A DNA stretch of 64,000 nucleotides from Christiangramia echinicola DSM 19838 (GTDB lineage Bacteria; Bacteroidota; Bacteroidia; Flavobacteriales; Flavobacteriaceae): NCBI RefSeq assembly GCF_000423065.1, contig NZ_AUHG01000011.1, forward strand, positions 372,001 to 436,000, written 5' to 3'. Numbering within the stretch: the stretch's first letter is position 1; every line of letters starts with the position of its first letter. Of the stretch, positions 63,123 through 64,000 are shown in pieces. The notes below the pieces were generated by a model. The model worked only from the letters and a program-made list of their open reading frames with translations, ran no database searches and was not told the origin of the DNA. Made by a program: the position numbers and the translations under genes.

Positions 63123-64000
63123 CTAACTGCCGGCGGCTATTTGCATTAAAATTGTACACAGGATCGCGCCATAGGTTCCCACAACATATCCAAACACAGC
63201 GAGGAGCACTCCAACAGTAGCAAGTGACGGATGGAAAGCGGCAGCCACAACCGGTGCAGATGCAGCACCTCCTACGTTTGCCTGACTTCCTACAGCCAGG
63301 AAGAAATAAGGCGCTTTTATTAGTTTTGCGGTAGAGATAAGAACAATTACGTGGATCAAGATCCAGATAAGGCCAATCCCTAATAACCCCGGATTTTCAA
63401 ATATCTTACCCAGATCCATTTTCATACCTATAGTTGCTACTAGTATGTAAATGAAAATACTTCCAATCTTACTGGCCCCTGCACCTTCATATTTTTTCAT
63501 TCTAGTAAATGAAAGTATGATACCAATAGCCGTGGCAATGGTGATCATCCAGAAGAATTGAGAAGAGAAGGAGGAGAGCGCGCTTTTAGAATCACTGAAG
63601 ATTTCAAAATTCGCCAGCAGATATTCAGACATACCATCTGCACCCCAGTGAGCAAAACCTACTGCTCCAAAAGCCAGGGCTAACATGATCATAAAGTCTG
63701 GTAAAGTAGGGTTTCTAACTACGCTTTCAGCATAAGAACTAACTTTTACTTTTAATTCTTCAATAGCAGAATTATCTGCCTTAAGCCATCTATCTATTGA
63801 ATCATTTTTTCCTATCCCCATTAATATTATTGCCATCCATAAATTCGCTACTACGATATCTACAAGTACCATCCCGCCATATAATTCTGGGTTGTATTCA
63901 TAAATTTCCAGCATAGCTGCCTGGTTAGCGCCACCACCAATCCAACTTCCTGCAATGGTAGATAAACCTCTCCATATCGCATCTGGACCAATCCCTCCTA
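63123..64000 (-). CDS. DUF819 family membrane protein, 5' end outside the window
   Basis: At least 292 codons; the frame runs on through the window edge. TIAGSWIGGGANQAAM and many hydrophobic segments (for example VGFAHWGADG and PVVAAAFHPSLATVGVLLAVFGYVVGTYG) fit DUF819, inner-membrane proteins of unknown substrate related to transporters. The apparent start at 63914 is inside the gene. Ends 3' of nothing unusual. Confidence 0.85.
   Translation of the reverse strand, partial: GGIGPDAIWRGLSTIAGSWIGGGANQAAMLEIYEYNPELYGGMVLVDIVVANLWMAIILMGIGKNDSIDRWLKADNSAIEELKVKVSSYAESVVRNPTLPDFMIMLALAFGAVGFAHWGADGMSEYLLANFEIFSDSKSALSSFSSQFFWMITIATAIGIILSFTRMKKYEGAGASKIGSIFIYILVATIGMKMDLGKIFENPGLLGIGLIWILIHVIVLISTAKLIKAPYFFLAVGSQANVGGAASAPVVAAAFHPSLATVGVLLAVFGYVVGTYGAILCTILMQIAAGS

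Overview
The window looks like chromosome from a marine-type Flavobacteriaceae bacterium (Bacteroidota), perhaps near Gramella/Zunongwangia; the genus is a guess. Reasons: low GC, TTG-N17-20-TAnnTTTG promoters, almost no Shine-Dalgarno sequences except before rpsU, SprB-like repeats, DUF2851, DUF3467, DUF4369 and DUF6150 proteins, and the order tRNA-tuf-trpT-secE-nusG-rplKAJL-rpoBC.

1-10.5 kb is ordinary chromosome: the tail of one AGCS alanine/sodium symporter and a second with a secreted N-terminal fusion, a GDSL lipoprotein, a K+ channel, a helix-hairpin-helix protein, an acyl-CoA dehydrogenase, a metallo-beta-lactamase-fold protein, rpsU, a Xer-type recombinase and hpf. 10.6-24.2 kb is the information-processing core: tRNA-Thr(TGT), Tyr, Gly, Thr(GGT), tuf, tRNA-Trp, secE, nusG, rplK, rplA, rplJ, rplL, rpoB, rpoC. 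24.2-31.7 kb holds a DinB-like protein, DUF3467, a third AGCS symporter, prfC, an OmpA-like protein and an idi / 6-pyruvoyl-tetrahydropterin-synthase-like / bcp run.

31,707-60,270 is a 28.6-kb integrative element. It is bounded by an 18-bp direct repeat, and the right copy lies only a few bases upstream of a small conserved gene that precedes a second, identical tRNA-Thr(TGT). A tyrosine integrase sits at the right end. A nonamer, TGTGTGGTA, recurs just inside both ends and looks like an integrase arm site. The left arm carries a 925-residue protein with a degenerate SF2 helicase N-terminus and a C-terminus with motifs like a family A polymerase palm. Next come an HNH endonuclease, a type I restriction-modification locus (half-size HsdS, DUF2188, HsdM, HsdS, two unknown small genes, HsdR, YgjP-like metallopeptidase, acidic protein), a serine recombinase, several exported proteins of unknown function, a mercury-type operon (ArsR, MerT-MerP fusion, MerA-like flavoprotein, GDCCVxC protein) lying between two paralogous membrane-protein genes, a SRAP-family protein and the integrase. 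I saw no relaxase, type IV secretion or virion gene, so it is best read as a non-self-transmissible island or satellite-like element with its own replication gene.

After the element, chromosome resumes with malate:quinone oxidoreductase, a DUF4369 lipoprotein and a DUF819 membrane protein cut by the window end. The least understood and most interesting parts are the helicase/polymerase-like protein with its structured leader, the unknown genes nested in the restriction operon, the unusual MerA-like enzyme, and the promoter-proximal attachment site.
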